Origin: Begonia masoniana
Taxonomy: Eukaryota > Streptophyta > Magnoliopsida > Cucurbitales > Begoniaceae
NCBI GenBank assembly: GCA_022432975.1
Contig: CM039502.1
Coordinates: 11,011,290 to 11,075,289 of the forward strand
Length of the DNA stretch: 64,000 nucleotides
Reading direction: 5' to 3'
Shown: positions 52,559-62,936 of the stretch, in pieces
Position numbering within the stretch: position 1 is the stretch's first letter
How the letters are laid out: every line of letters begins with the position of its first letter
The notes under the pieces: generated by a model
The model's input: only the letters and a program-made list of their open reading frames with translations
Told to the model about the DNA's origin: nothing
Databases searched by the model: none
Program-made: the position numbers and the translations under genes

Positions 52559-53563
52559 TCAGAGCCGGGAAAGAGCTTCCCAGACGACTCCGACGGCTAA
52601 AGCCACCGGAAGAACAAGCCGGGTCAATCCGTAAGTTAGTGTCGGAGCAGAGTTCTTGTCATTTAATGGCAAAGATGATTGGAGGAGGAGGTAAATTCTC
52701 AACATTAATAGCCAGCTTCATACCTCCATAGCAGAAACCTTTGCCGCTGATGAAATAGTAGGGCCTCGTCACGTTGAGCGGGACGACGTCTCTTCCGGCA
52801 CCTGTTGTCCAGCTATGGATCGGGTGATCGGAATTGCAGGTCTCGTAGTCCGTTTGGTTCACCTCTAGAACGTTATTTTGATTCCGGTCGTAAACAAAGA
52901 CTGCACCGAAATAAACAAATTCATCCTAATTTCAAAGGCGATCTTAATCTTAGCTCTTACTAGTTACTACCCATAGATTGTGAAACAGATAGATCTATTT
53001 CCAAAGATGAACTGACTCGTGAAAGAGAAAGATTTGACGAGTTCTGTTTGATCCATGGAAAAAATGAGACCTTTTTGTTTCACAGTTTTTAAAATCAGCA
53101 TTTTCCTTTCTTCTTCGTTCTTGCATTTCCCAACAGTTTTATCAAAATCAAGATCTGACTACCATTGATGCTCAGAAAAAGAAAATGCTGCTAAAATCTA
53201 GCTAGTTTTCACGAATGTTCAAATGCAGAATTACAACTTTAGACATAGCAAATCTGAGCTCAGTGCAAGCAAATTTGAAGAAGTTCGGAGAGTTGAGGAC
53301 GGACTAGATCTGAGCTAAATATAAGCAAAAATGAAGAAGAAGAAGAAGAAGCAGAGAGAGAGAGAGAGCTTACAGAGCCAGTCGCCAATGTAGAAGTGCT
53401 TATCTTGAGCCCAAATAGTGTAGTTAACACCGGTGGTCCAGCCCCTGTTACTCCCTACAGTCCACCGAGTGCCTGAAACTTCTGGCACCATCATCCCTAA
53501 AACACACAAAGCCACCGCAATCGCCACCATTGTCGGCGGCGACTTTCTGGACAGAAACTCCAT
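52559..53563 (-). CDS. Early nodulin-like (plastocyanin-like, GPI-anchored) protein, C-terminal frame broken by one base
   Basis: Exon 1 (53563-53374) encodes a signal peptide (MEFLSRKS... MVPEVSG) then TRWTVGSNRGW and YTIWAQDKHFYIGDWL. Exon 2 starts at 52900 with FFVYDRNQNNVLEV, VNQTDYETCNSDHPIHSW, PYYFISGKGFCYGG and MKLAINVE. This is the phytocyanin fold; the paired cysteines are there, but copper ligands are replaced, as in ENODLs. The frame as written stops at 52659 after PPPPIIFAIK. Past it, the other frame reads NSAPTLTYGLTRLVLPVALA and ends at 52559, the hydrophobic GPI-signal tail the family needs. One extra base near 52679 explains this. ENODLs sit outside the plasma membrane. In context it matches Arabidopsis ENODL17 (At5g15350). 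Confidence 0.85.
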
Positions 53564-54099
53564 TGCTATCTTCCCCAAGCTCTTTGAAAGAAAATAAAGC
53601 TCTTTCTCTTAGGGTAGGTTCTGTTTTAGCTTCTGCTACCCTTTAAAGACCATGTTGGATCCACAACTGATACGATTATTTTAATCGAAGATTATCTGTT
53701 TCTGGGTAAAGGGTAAACACTAAACATGAACTACCAAATTAGTTTTATCCTTTCCGCAACAACTTAAACGTGTTTGCTAACTTTTCTCTGTTCAAGAATC
53801 AAGAGTGTAGTGAGCTGGTGTTTGATCACGGGTCATACCAAACCAGAGAAATCAATGGACAAAGACAAACCGACATCAAAATTCAAACTTTACCTAAAAT
53901 TGTTGACAAGTGATGATTATTCAGATTAAACAAATGAAAATTTTATTTAAATAAAGTATTGTTTATATATTAATAAAATTATTATATATAGGAAAAAGAA
54001 AGTTCCTTCCAGGCCGCCGGTAATCGCGGACCCTCCGACACCGGCTGTTCATCTGGGTAGAAGTTGAATCTCTTCCTGCAAATAATTAAATTGCTTTTG
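53564..54099. other. ENODL promoter and spacer
   Basis: Contains the presumed promoter and 5' UTR of the minus-strand ENODL gene, which reads away from 53563. AT-rich beyond 53900. No gene is seen. Confidence 0.5.
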
Positions 54100-54759
54100 A
54101 CGATTTTAGAGTCGATGGCTCTTGATTTAGAGTCTACGGCTCTTGTTGCGTAAGCTAGCTGACATTCACAAGATCAAGCACCTTCTCAGAGCCAATCTCC
54201 ACGACCTCTGTCTTTCTCCCGAACACGTATCGGATTTCTCTTTCTACTTCCACGTGATTCTGGCCGTAAAAGTCCGAATCCAACGTCCAATTGTATAACG
54301 CTTTGATCTGAATTCCCAGACCTCCCAATCAATCCTTCTCTACTTTCTTCGATATGCAATGTTCTGACCTGTACCTTGATAATTTCACCTACCGTTTTGA
54401 TTTGAAACGGTGTTCTGCCGAAACAAGGTTGTCTGTTATTGAATGATTCATACCCACGTTGAGAAATTCGGATTTCTTCGGATGTAACTCTGTTTAAATG
54501 CTATTCTGAGTTCGCTTCTTGTGGCTCTGCCGCTGAGCAGGTGTTTGTAACACCCGAGAATTTATAGGCTCGATTTTTATGAATGCGTAATGACTTACAA
54601 TTTTATGAAATGGAAATTTATGGTAAGTATTAGATTAAATGAAGCAGAGTAAAAGAGTGTGTTAGTTATGAGTTTAATTAAAGAAGAAAAATGGCGTAAA
54701 AGTAAAAATTGAAAAAAAAAAAGAAAATGAAAAGAGAAAGGTAGATTTTCACATAAAAA

Positions 54760-54781
54760 GGGGGGGGGGGGGGGGGGGGGG
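54760..54781. repeat. 22-base G tract
   Basis: An uninterrupted run of 22 G follows an A-rich stretch within the solo LTR. Its true length is doubtful because such runs are hard to sequence; it could form a G-quadruplex if real. Confidence 0.8.
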
Positions 54782-55600
54782 CTCATTTCTTCTTCTCTCT
54801 CTTCGGCGATTCTACAGAAGCCTCTATCACTCTCCGATTTCTTCCCTCATTTTCTTCATCCAGGGTAATTACTAACATTTTTCTTATGGGTTATTGATTT
54901 CTTGTTGAGAGAGAGTTATTGCTAGAGTTAGGTTGTGCATTGGATGAGTTTAGGTTAGGGTTTTTGTGTGAGGGCTAGAGTTGCACGAAAATGGTGAGGG
55001 AATTGCTGAATTCTTCTTTTAATGGGTGTTTAGATATGATTAGATGATAGTATTGATGGGTGATTGAGTTTTGGAGGAAACCGAAAATTTGAAATTTGCA
55101 AGGGGCTCGGTTTTGGCTAAATTCGGCTGAGCCAATTGTATTAGTTTGATAAATGGTTTCTACCATTAGAAAGTAGACGTTCTAAGGAGTCCGTAGCACT
55201 TTGAATCATCCAAAACAGATAAGTATCAGATTAGTTATGCGATTGTGAAGTTTGGTCCGAAAATGGTGGAATTTCTAGTTTAGCTAAGTTTGGGTAGGAG
55301 TTTTATGAATTGATTGTGGAGGAGGTTAAATTGATGAAATGTGTTATGATTTTAGGTTCTCGAGTTTCTTGGCTTACCGTACGGTTACAAGGTTAGCTAA
55401 GGAGGCCAGGTAAGTAGTGTATGTATGTATTTTGCCTTCGGGCTTACATCACAGTTCGATAGGGTTGCATGTATGTTTACTGTTAGCATGCATCATGATT
55501 TTTGAAAAGTACGATAGTTAGACGAAAAATGAATTTTCATGGCTTTTCGAATTGGTATGATGAGATGTGAACTGTGACGAAATGAAACGATAAAATACAT

Positions 55601-55935
55601 AATTAAGAGATGGGCGAAGTTGGGGATTGAGTATGGCCGTCCCGTGAGGTGGACAGTGAGGTGTGCCTCCATCCCTTTCTCCGAGGAATGTGGCCGTCCC
55701 GTGAGGTGGTCCGCGACGTGTACCTATTTCTTTTAACAATATGCAAGTGAAGAGGATACTAAATTCAAAGATACGTAATTAAGAGATGAGCGAAGTTGGG
55801 GTTTAGGTATGGCCGTCCCGTGAGGTGGTTCGCGACGTGTGCCTCCTATCCCTTTCTTTGAGGAATGTGGCCGTCCCGTGAGGTGGTCCGCAACGTGTGT
55901 CTATTCCTTCTAACAATATGTAAGTGAAAGAGTAA
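55601..55935. repeat. Two-copy tandem repeat, period about 176 bp, with internal half-repeats
   Basis: Both copies start aattaagagatg(g/a)gcgaag. Each contains two occurrences of tggccgtcccgtgaggtgg followed by cgacgtgt-like sequence, so the smaller unit is about 75 bp. It is part of the solo LTR. Confidence 0.8.
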
Positions 55936-56419
55936 GTTAAATGAAGTGGAAACGAGAACAAGAACGAGAATGAAAACGAAAACGAGAACAAAAACGAAAT
56001 GAGATGGTAGAAATTGCATATGTTAGGTTGTGAGATGTTTTACTTATTATTGCATTACCTGCTTAACGTTAGGTTAATAGTTGAGTTATGTGATGTAGGC
56101 GACAAAGATTTAGCAGATGAGATCTTTGAGCGTATCCAGGACTAGGGCGCTTGAGGGAGTGCCCTCATGTGACGATCCGACTGTTTGTTAGGGTGATTTA
56201 ACCGAGGGAGTGCGCGATATTTTGAAGTAAGGTTTAAGGGCGTGTTTTTATGTTTTGAAAACGATTTGGAAAAAAAATAATGTTTTGATTTGGATTTGAT
56301 GGATAATTGTATGTTTTTGAGTCATTTTGAGATGTAGCTGGGTTTTTTATGATTCAAACGTTATATTGTCCAATTTTCTGCAAAATGATGAAGTTTTATT
56401 TAAGGATGAAAACAGAGGC

Positions 56420-56740
56420 TAATGAAGTGCCGATCGGTGCACTTAGGTGCCGACCGGTTAGGCTAAAATTGGTAAAGGTGTCGACCCCAAGGATCGACCG
56501 ATGCAAACAGAGGCTAATAGGTGTCGACCTGTGCCTACAGGTGTCGACTGGTTAGGCTGGGTGTCGACCCCAAGGTTCGATCGATGAAAACATAGGGTAA
56601 TGAAGTGTCGACCGGTGCATTCAGGAGTCGACCGATTTGTGTAAACTGGCGGAGGTGTCGACCACGAGGATCAACTGACGCAAACAGAGGCGGACGAAGT
56701 GTCGACCTATGTGTATAGTTGTCGACTGATCGGCCACAGC
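56420..56740. repeat. Cluster of diverged GTCGACC/CGACCGGT motifs
   Basis: About eight variants of gtgtcgacc...ggtgca...caggagtcgaccg recur at irregular 40-65-bp spacing, with ggctaatgaagtgtcgacc-like joins. They belong to the LTR; no protein is encoded. Confidence 0.65.
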
Positions 56741-57359
56741 GTAGATTGTTTTTCTAAAATTCTGATTTTCAACGTTTTGATTTCCAACTTTGAACGAATG
56801 TTTTAAACGTGTTTTAAAATATTTTCTCACCCGCTTCGGAGAGGTTAAACGAGTTAAAAATTTCTTTAAAAGTTTTATAGAAAAGTCGAAAATTTTACAG
56901 CGAGAGCGGCGATCCGGGCCTGGATGGCTCGTGGGCCGCCACAGTGTTTGTGGGGATGAACAAGGTTTGCTCAGATTGGGCGAAGAGGTTCATTCTACTA
57001 TTTTCAGATTTAAGCTTTAAGCTCAGTACTGAAGTTTCTAATGCATTTATTGATATATATTCGAAGTGTGGTTGCTTAGAGATGGCACATGTAAGATTAT
57101 GCGGATCTTAGCATTTGTATAGTCTGCAATGGCGTCTGACAGACGATACTCGCTAGCTTTTTTTTTTTTTTTTTGAGGGAAAACAACTTGTGATTTTGCG
57201 GCTTCGTTAGAACTGAAGAATTTGTCGAAGACGAACAAGAATTTTACTACTTTCAGACGAATTTGGCGTCTCTGACTTCATTGATATAGTGGAAAGATAT
57301 AACTTTTTTGAAAATGGGAGAGGTAATGAAGGCCAAAAGAAACTGAATTTCAGCTTTAC

Positions 57360-57450
57360 CTTGTCGCTCATAAGCTCTGTTTTTTTCTTTTGCATCTCTG
57401 TATCCAATCTCCCTCCATTGTCCTAATGCCCTTAACTCATCTCCTGCCAT
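57360..57450 (-). other. Possible short first exon, unassigned
   Basis: A minus-strand ATG opens 30 codons, MAGDELRALGQWREIGYRDA and onward, ending at a possible donor (AAG|GTAAAG). The composition looks protein-like, but no following exon is clear and the family is not recognised. It could be an isolated gene fragment. The interval 57111-57804 otherwise contains only a GA-rich stretch near 57508 and the promoter of the next gene. Confidence 0.3.
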
Positions 57451-57804
57451 GAACTGTACTTCCGCAAGAATACCACACTGATAAGGGTATCTCCTTTCCT
57501 CTTATAGAGAGAGAGAGAGAGGACTGTAAAGATGGTGGGCCGGAGAAGAAGAGGAGAGGCTGGCCGGAGAAGAAGAAGGGAACAGGGAGAGAGAGCTGTT
57601 AGAGAAGACGTGGCGGTCTAACGATTTTTGAGATAATTTAAGATATATAATATTAAATAAATAACAATATTTAGGTTATCCGCTCATTTGAGCTATTGGT
57701 TATTACACTATTGCCCTCGTTTGAGTTTCTGAGCATCTCCGTCTCGACTTGACCTTCTTTGTTTCATCAGTTTCCTGGTTTTCAGTCGCTATTAGCTCAA
57801 ATTC

Positions 57805-59648
57805 ATGGAAGAAGTTCAAGCATTCAATCCTAATCCTCCATACGATCTGATAATTCTCGGAGCTTCTGGTTTTACAGGCAAGTATGTCGTCAAGGAGGCC
57901 TTTAAATTCCTCAATTCTCCATCTTCTCCTCTCAAAACCCTAGCCGTTGCTGGTAGAAACCCTGCTAAACTCACCCAAACTCTTCAATGGGCGAGCCATC
58001 CTCACTCCCCACCCCTGATCCCTATCCTCACCGCAGACACTTCCGATCCTCAGTCTCTTCGTCGCCTGTGCGCCCAGACCAAGCTCATCCTCAACTGCGT
58101 TGGCCCGTTTCGTCTCTACGGCGATCCGGTTGTTGCTGCTTGCGCAGAAACGGGGTGTGATTATCTCGATATATGTGGGGAGCCTGAGTTTATGGAGAGG
58201 ACGGAGGCGAAGTACCATGAGAAGGCGGTGGAGACGGGTTCTTTGATTGTTTCTGCGTGTGGATTCGATTCGATTCCCGCTGAGTTAGGGTTTATGTTCA
58301 ATTCCAGACAGTGGAGTACTCCGTCGGCACCTAATCAGATCGAAGCATATCTGAGCTTGGAATCAGATAAAAGGATTGTTGGAAATTTGGGGACGTATGA
58401 GTCAGCCGTATTAGGAGTGGCTAATGCAGAGCAGTTGCAGCAACTAAGGCGGTCTAGGCCGAGAAGAGCAAGGCCAACGGTGAGAAATTTCCTTTATTTT
58501 AAATACTATATAGCTGTGATGTTCAGTTCCCTGTTTTGCCTATTTGTTTCTGCTTCCATTATCTTTATCTTGTTCTGAGATTTTCACTGTAGATGCTATC
58601 TTCTCTAGACTTACTTGTGGATCAAAGGACTTAGTGAATTCTGTACCTAGATGTAGCCATCGTATCTAGAGTGACCTACTATAAATTTGCCTGTTGTGAT
58701 TTGTGCTTTTGATTGTTTTTATTCATTTATCGCTTTAGTTTTTGTTCTTGCTCTGGGACAAATTGTAGTTTCATTCCAGAGATTATTTTCAGGTCAAGGT
58801 TTCGTATAATTATCATTGAATCTGCAATTCCTTAGAACTTATATTTTCTGCTAGCATTTTTGTGATTGAGTTATTGTTAAACAAAAATGGCTTCATCTTG
58901 TTAATCAATGATGATCGAAGAGGACTGAAGCTAAATTCCTTTTTTCCCTCAGATTCCGGGCCCTCCTCCGCCCAAAGGACCAGTTATAGAGCACCAAAAA
59001 GAGATCGGACTCCGGGCTGTGAAGCTACCATCAGCAGATTCTATTGTAGTTCGAAGAACCCTTTCACTTTTGGCTGAAAATCCCCACGGTTTACCTGGGA
59101 GGAACGAGAGCAGAGAATACTGTCAAGCTAGAGAATCCTTCTGGCCAACTGTGAAAGCAGCTCATTTTGGGGTTAAACTAGGCTCCAAGTCTCTTCTGGG
59201 CGTCCTCCGATTCATCGGCGTCGGAGTCTTCATCGGACTGTTGGGCAAAACTGGTTTGGGAAGGCAGCTTCTGTTCAAATTTCCGTCTGTTTTCAGCCTT
59301 GGGTGGTTCAAGAAGAAGGGGCCTTCCGAGGATGAGGTTCAAAGTGCTTCGTTTAAGATGTGGTTCATCGGCCGTGGTTATAGTGATGCCACTCGGGTTC
59401 CTGCTGAGAACCCGAAGCAGTTCTCAGCTGACGTGGAAATTGTAACAAGAGTAATGGGGCCTGAGATAGGGTATATTACAACTCCCATAATTCTTCTTCA
59501 ATGTGCTCTAATTCTCTTGACTCAGCGAGATGACCTGCCTCGGGGAGGGTCTTTTCCGCCCGGGATCTTGTTCGGCTCGACTGACCTCCAAGAACGACTC
59601 CAAGAAAACGGAATATCTTTCGACGTCGTATCGAAGAAGTCCATTTGA
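57805..59648 (+). CDS. Saccharopine dehydrogenase-like oxidoreductase (At5g39410-like)
   Basis: Two exons (57805-58479, 58953-59648) join in phase 0 to 456 residues, the usual length. The N-terminus has a Rossmann nucleotide-binding motif, DLIILGASGFTGKYVV, then LILNCVGPFRLYGDPVV and CGFDSIPAELGFMF, all typical of this eukaryotic family. A hydrophobic segment (SLLGVLRFIGVGVFIGLLGK) lies mid-C-terminal, and the end has DLPRGGSFPPGILF. Despite the name these proteins lack lysine-pathway evidence; animal relatives (SCCPDH) associate with lipid droplets, so a membrane or lipid role is possible but unproven. The intron is GT-AG; the frame running past the donor to 58578 is intron. Confidence 0.92.
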
Positions 59649-60267
59649 TTGTACAATTACTTGTTTTCATCTTGTTTGATGAGCTGAGAGAGAGGATGGA
59701 TAGACTACCGACCAATTCCGACAAAAAGAATAAGATTTAGTTTATAATAATTGTTGAACGAGCTTGAAGATTTTGTTTTTTGTTTTATTTTTTTAATTCT
59801 TGAAATCAAAATAAATAAAAAAAAAACTTAAATCATAGGGTGATAGATAAATTATGTCAGGTTAACAAAATAAATTTTAAATTATTATAAGTTAATAAAT
59901 TATCTCTTACGTCGTTAAAAATCATACGTAGTCGATCGCGTGAAGTTGAGGGCACCCATTTACTAATGTATTTTGCACTCATTTCAAGCGTAGATGGTCA
60001 CATCTTAACTGCAGGCAACTGCACGGTCGATCGCGTGAAATCGGGTCGCCCATTCTCTAGTGTATTTTACATTCATTTCAACTGCAGACGACTGAATTTT
60101 AACTATGACCTACCATAAAAGGTTGAATCGTTAGCAAATAATAGTTTAAACATTGTTTTGTAATTTTTATTGATAATTAGCTTAAAAAAAAAGGACCATT
60201 TTTGCAAGTCGATGAAGGTCTAGTGTTAACTCGACGGCGCGTTGGGGAATTATCGCAGACGTCTGCG
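59649..60267. other. Intergenic region with a two-copy 95-bp repeat
   Basis: The repeat (about 59931-60025 and 60026-60105) starts gtcgatcgcgtgaa in both copies and includes cccattctctagtgtatttt-like sequence. The rest is AT-rich 3' flank of the oxidoreductase gene and promoter of the methyltransferase gene. Confidence 0.65.
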
Positions 60268-62586
60268 ATGAGCTGCCTCAGAAGCGCTGTCCCTGTTTCC
60301 TTGCCTTCACTCGATATCAGCGTGAGAAGAAATTACCCTCCATCGTCTTCTTCCACGTTTCTCCCTACGTCTCTCCTCCTCTCTCTAGTATCCGAGGTAC
60401 GATTGTCTGCTCTCGCATTCACTGTTTATCTTACGTTTATTTTTGTTCTTTCTGATTTTGATGACTTTAGTTTCAAGAATCTATCACTCTGGCGTTCCTG
60501 CGAGGCCTCTTGCTTTAGTGGAAGCCGCGGATTTTGAGGGTAATTGTGAAAATCTATTGTTAGAGCCACCGGAGACTTCAACTTAAGATACTGTAGAACT
60601 CCCCACTGACGCCGACGATGTTTCCAGCCTGATGAAGATAGAGCGGATACCAATGGTCTCTTTTGGCGCTAAATCCTCGCTCCATAAACGGTGGTTTCCG
60701 TATCTTGATAAGTTTAGGTGTGAAACCACTAGTTTGGATAGCTTTGAGGTGTTGGAGGCGGTTGGTCCGTGCATATTGGAGTCGAGGAAGGAGAGATTCA
60801 GGAACGCGGTGGAGAATCGGAGCTATTCTCTTTGTCTTGTGGTGGAGGGTTTGAGTGATTTCAGCAATGTTTCGGCGGCATGTTGGTCTGCTGATGCATT
60901 CGGAGTTCAGTCTGTTCATGTTATCTCTTGTGACGACTTGAAAAGGTGCAACATTGAGGTGAAAGAGGTTTCTCAATATCTGTGAATTGTTCAAATTTCG
61001 ATCTATAATCTGTAATTTCTCCATATTAATTGCAGATAGTTGATTGTGAGTATTTGGTTTATTTTGTGCTCGGAATAAACGAATTCGTGATTGCTCGCTT
61101 ATTTTGTTCGTGTTATCTCACGAAAAATTCTTTCACTGAGAGATTTTTTTAAATTGAAATTTAGTTCAAGTATGTGGGATGTGAAAGGGTTTTATCATAG
61201 TTTATCCAATTGGTAAATGTTATGTGATTATCAATTGGAGAATTTCTAAGTTCAGTTCTTATATATCAAGTTTTCTAAGTGAAAGCTATCTCCCAGTTTT
61301 TTGCCTTTTTCCCTGGATAAGAGCATTCTTTAACTGGTGGTGTGACTTTTTGGACTAATATCATCTCTGATTATGGTATCTCTGAGAAAAAGAAGCACTG
61401 AGACCATACTTAGATGTCATCGCATTCTTGATGCAGATATGTAGAAAATTACAAAGTTAGCATGGGCGCAGAGAAATGGCTGGACATTGAAATCTGGAAC
61501 TCCACCTCAGATTGTTTTGGAGAGCTCAAATCTCGGGGCTATAACATAGTCACATCACATATGGGAACGGATGCGGTAATGATTCGTTTTCCATTTTCTG
61601 GATATGTCCGGTCCTATCTTCTAGCAATACATTATTAGATCAGGTTACTAAGTTTAGCAGACTTTAATGATCAAATGTTCCAGTTTTCTTGGTTATTCTA
61701 AGTCCTTGTAAAATCACGACACCTCTCTTGATGTTGTCGTGCATAGGTTTCAATTCAGAATATCGATTGGTCATGTCCGACTGAGATTGTGGTGGGGAAT
61801 GACGGCAAGTAATTCCGCTCCTTTTCAAATGCGGTAGTTTTCAGGGTTTTAATCAGTACATTATTCTTGTTACTAACCAATACTTGTCCTTTTTTTTCAA
61901 CCAATGTACCCTTTCGGATGAGTTCAAGCAAAGCTTGAGCGAAACTAGAAAAAAATAAAGACATCTCTTTGTGCCTTCCTTCCTAAATTGAAAATTATCA
62001 TTTCTTAGAAATTCGACCAATAACTTGTGCTACTAATTGCTGCTTAAGCTTGAAAAACCCGTTACAAATGTTGATTTCTGCTTCCGTGTCATAAAGGAAA
62101 GGTGGAATATTTAAAAGCTATTTTAGCCTTCTCTTTTGATAGTGCAATATTTGGAATAGTGGAGGTATTTATACAGTAAAAAGCCTCTTATCTAAATCAG
62201 GGGAATAAGTGATAAGGCATTGGAGTTATCAGATATGCATTGCACTATTCCGATGCAAGGCATGGTGGGTTCTTTCAATGTCTCTGTTGCAGCCGGCATC
62301 CTCGCGCACCATGCTGTTTGTGACAGAATTTCTCATCTGGTAAGCTGATTAATGTCTTTCTTCTGGTGGATATTACTTCTGGGCGGAACTTGTCTGCTCC
62401 TAAAACAACTTCTTCTTTTTAACTTTCCTCTTATTGATGATATGGCAGGGCTTTCATGATGATCTCTCATTGAAAGAACGTCAAATCCTGCTTGCAGAGT
62501 TCTATCTGCGACATAGCAAAAGTGCAACAACAGTTGCAGATGAATATGCGAAACGGAAGGCAATTGTTCAGCCTTCAAAGCTCTAA
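60268..62586 (+). pseudogene. SpoU/TrmH-family RNA methyltransferase gene, damaged
   Basis: A first exon (MSCLRSAVPVSLPSLDISVR, transit-peptide-like) is followed by exons ending at 60945, then 61437-61575, 61747-61808, 62201-62339 and 62449-62586; the last four join perfectly. Seen are ENRSYSLCLVVEGLSDFSNV, MGAEKWLDIEIWN, DWSCPTEIVVGND, the motif-3 region SFNVSVAAGILAHHAVCDRI and ERQILLAEFYLRHS. This is the 2'-O-methyltransferase family with a knotted SAM site (At5g15390-like). Damage: exon 1-exon 2 phases disagree; an in-frame TAA lies at 60584-60586; motif 1 reads NVSAACWSADAFG with Trp where relatives have the conserved Arg. Translation could start at ATG 60632, which would bypass the stop but lose the transit peptide. 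Confidence 0.75.
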
Positions 62587-62936
62587 TGGAGTCCAGCTTT
62601 TTATAATGATGGAAGAACTTTCTCTTTACAATGGTGTTCGACTCCAATGGCCGCTTAAGATGAGTCGTGTTTCAGTTTGGCTATGGAGCATCGCATTATG
62701 TTTATCTTTGCAAGTCATTCACTCTATTGCATATTATTATAGTATAATATAAATATAGATGTATTTATCTTTAATTTTTACTTATTAATGTTAGAATTTT
62801 TAAACGATCTAAATATGTTTTAATAATCGAAATTAAAGCATTTAGATCTGTAAATGGTAAATATTGATTGACATTGATTTTTTAGCAATGGGCATTTAAG
62901 GAAGTTTATACTTTATTCTATATTCATCAAAATAAT
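62587..62936. other. 3' flank of the methyltransferase gene
   Basis: AT-rich, no gene. The plus-strand frame over 62492-62752 is the shadow of the last exon. Confidence 0.55.

Larger units (their letters stand above)
54541..56948. mobile_element. Solo LTR of a gypsy-type retrotransposon with GTGTT target duplication
   Basis: The LTR runs 54546-56943, starting TGTAACACCC and ending GGCCGCCACA. GTGTT is present on both sides (54541-54545, 56944-56948). At 2398 bp it is about the same size as the solo LTR at 863-4276 without its insert. No internal protein sequence remains. It contains a 22-base G tract (54760-54781), a 176-bp tandem repeat and a cluster of GTCGACC motifs. Confidence 0.85.
54100..57110 (+). 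pseudogene. PPR gene remnant split by a solo LTR
   Basis: Left part (54170-54545) has diverged PPR text with stops and frameshifts: IKHLLRANLHDLCLSPEH, FHLPF and CGSAAEQ. Right part (56944-57095) continues VFVGMNK, then VSNAFIDIYSKCGCLEMAH. If the LTR and one target-site copy are removed, GAGCAG|GTGTTTGTGGGGATG reads EQVFVGM without a break. The pseudogene was already a coding PPR before insertion, or the insertion killed it. Only about 200-250 residues survive. Confidence 0.7.
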
